In this document: positions 12,677 through 13,025 of the stretch, in pieces
How the letters are laid out: each line of letters starts with the position of its first letter
Numbering within the stretch: position 1 is the stretch's first letter
Assembly (NCBI GenBank): GCA_001564255.1
Contig: LKNC01000054.1
Span: forward strand, 1-13,025
DNA: 13,025 nucleotides
Direction: 5' to 3'
Source of the DNA: Natrialbaceae archaeon Tc-Br11_E2g1
GTDB taxonomy: Archaea; Halobacteriota; Halobacteria; Halobacteriales; Natrialbaceae
Program-made: the position numbers and the translations under genes
Notes under the pieces: generated by a model
Database searches by the model: none
Told to the model about the DNA's origin: nothing
The model's input: the letters and a program-made list of their open reading frames with translations, nothing else

Positions 12677-12782
12677 ACGGCGGCCTCGAGGGGGAGGTGG
12701 ATGGACCCACGCCGTCGGACAGAACGGCGTTTCGCCCCTCGAAACCACCGTTGCCGGATTTCCGTCCTCTGGTCTGTCAGTG

Positions 12783-12801
12783 AATAATAGATCCCATAAC
12801 G
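12783..12801 (+). promoter_or_regulatory. Candidate promoter of the right-edge gene
   Basis: ATAATAG (12783-12789) and CATAACG (12795-12801) are the only AT-rich patches before the right-edge gene. The first suits a leaderless start near 12819 slightly better, and the second suits 12828. Weak evidence. Confidence 0.35.
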
Positions 12802-12827
12802 AAGCGACGCCGGGATCGATGGGACGT

Positions 12828-13025
12828 ATGAGCGTCATCCGGCAGCCTGGGGTGCTCGGTCGGACGACACAGCGGCGACTCGTCGGGGTAGCCGCGGCGG
12901 TTTCCGCGGCGGCGATCGAGACGGTCGCCTTTACGCTCTGGTTCGTCCTCGTCGTCGACTCCCGGTCGCTCTCGGCGGCACTCGCCGGCCTCGGCTTGCT
13001 GTTCTGTGGTGCCCTGCTCAGGACC
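12828..13025 (+). CDS. N-terminal part of an unrecognised membrane protein (runs off the window)
   Basis: Sixty-six codons are present with no stop before the right edge. After a basic N-terminus (IRQPGVLGRTTQRRLVG) there are two hydrophobic segments, at about 18-43 (AAAVSAAAIETVAFTLWFVL onward) and 49-64 (SAALAGLGLLFCGALL), separated by DSR. This fits a multi-helix membrane protein with a cytoplasmic N-terminus. An in-frame ATG at 12819 would add MGR and cannot be excluded. No family could be assigned from this fragment. Confidence 0.6.
   Translation, partial: MSVIRQPGVLGRTTQRRLVGVAAAVSAAAIETVAFTLWFVLVVDSRSLSAALAGLGLLFCGALLRT

Larger units (their letters stand above)
12450..12827. other. 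378-bp stretch without a convincing gene
   Basis: It holds the promoter of the leftward gene (12472-12478), an imperfect direct repeat CCGGTAATATCCG / CCGGTATCCG at 12551-12579, a perfect 16-bp palindrome (12661-12676) and weak TATA-like boxes before the rightward gene (12783-12801). Open frames here give Arg/Pro-rich products without the acidic bias of the neighbours. One frame (from 12558) is open and joins the downstream gene but has no early start codon. I see no RNA gene. Confidence 0.5.

Noticed and set aside
12496..12783. 95-codon open frame on the plus strand in the gene-poor gap
   Set aside because: The composition is Arg/Pro/Ser, typical of a non-coding frame in GC-rich DNA. There is no TATA-like box or ribosome site at its start.
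12558..12827. In-frame extension of the right-edge gene upstream to 12558
   Set aside because: The frame is open and partly protein-like but has no ATG, and its only GTG is near 12780. Its middle is Gly/Arg/Pro-rich. The ATG at 12828 or 12819 is more credible.
12401..12838. 145-codon open frame on the minus strand across the gene-poor gap
   Set aside because: It is Arg/Pro-rich and not acidic, and overlaps the promoter and start of the 12449 gene in another frame. No start signal was seen.
1..13025. Defence island, prophage, transposon or CRISPR content
   Set aside because: There is no transposase, integrase, terminal repeat, spaced direct-repeat array, nuclease or helicase gene. The lone methyltransferase is the conserved orphan type and has no restriction partner.

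Overview
The window looks like a chromosomal segment of a halophilic archaeon (class Halobacteria). It is GC-rich (roughly two-thirds by eye), and its proteins are strongly acidic. Several starts have an AT-rich TATA-like box about 25-30 nt upstream and no Shine-Dalgarno sequence, as expected for leaderless haloarchaeal transcripts. CTAG is almost absent while CTCGAG is very common. No rRNA, tRNA, CRISPR array, insertion sequence or phage gene was seen.

Left half (1-5838, all minus strand). This is a formate dehydrogenase (FDH) locus. In transcription order it encodes a Tat-exported molybdenum/tungsten formate dehydrogenase catalytic subunit (fdhA, 2872-5838), a four-cluster ferredoxin-like electron-transfer subunit (2256-2861) and an eight-helix NrfD/PsrC-type membrane anchor (1174-2253). 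After a 55-nt gap come a TorD-family maturation chaperone (465-1118) and the N-terminal part of a YqeC-family protein (1-468, running off the left edge). The last two overlap as ATGA. The layout suggests formate oxidation on the outer face of the membrane, with electrons passed through the Fe-S subunit to the quinone pool. Substrate and direction are inferred from the family.

Divergent gene (5978-7768, plus strand). A 121-139 bp promoter region with AT-rich boxes and a small palindrome separates fdhA from an aldehyde:ferredoxin oxidoreductase (AOR) family gene. This protein has lost all four cysteines that bind the [4Fe-4S] cluster in known AORs. It has also lost the catalytic glutamate and one of the two pterin-binding motifs, while the rest of the fold signature remains. 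It is the most unusual item in the window.

Right half (7769-13025). A small winged-helix protein (8016-8411) lies behind two palindromes and a TATA box. Next come a 494-residue pentapeptide-repeat protein with about 81 unbroken repeats and a Cys/His N-terminal cap (8461-9945), and an unrecognised one-helix membrane protein (9986-10810). Tail to tail with that gene is a beta-class N4-cytosine DNA methyltransferase, probably the haloarchaeal CTAG methylase Zim (10816-11859, minus), with no restriction enzyme beside it. An acidic two-helix membrane protein (11916-12449, minus) precedes it. A 378-bp stretch without a convincing gene, containing a perfect 16-bp palindrome, leads to the start of another membrane protein (12828-13025, plus) that runs off the right edge.
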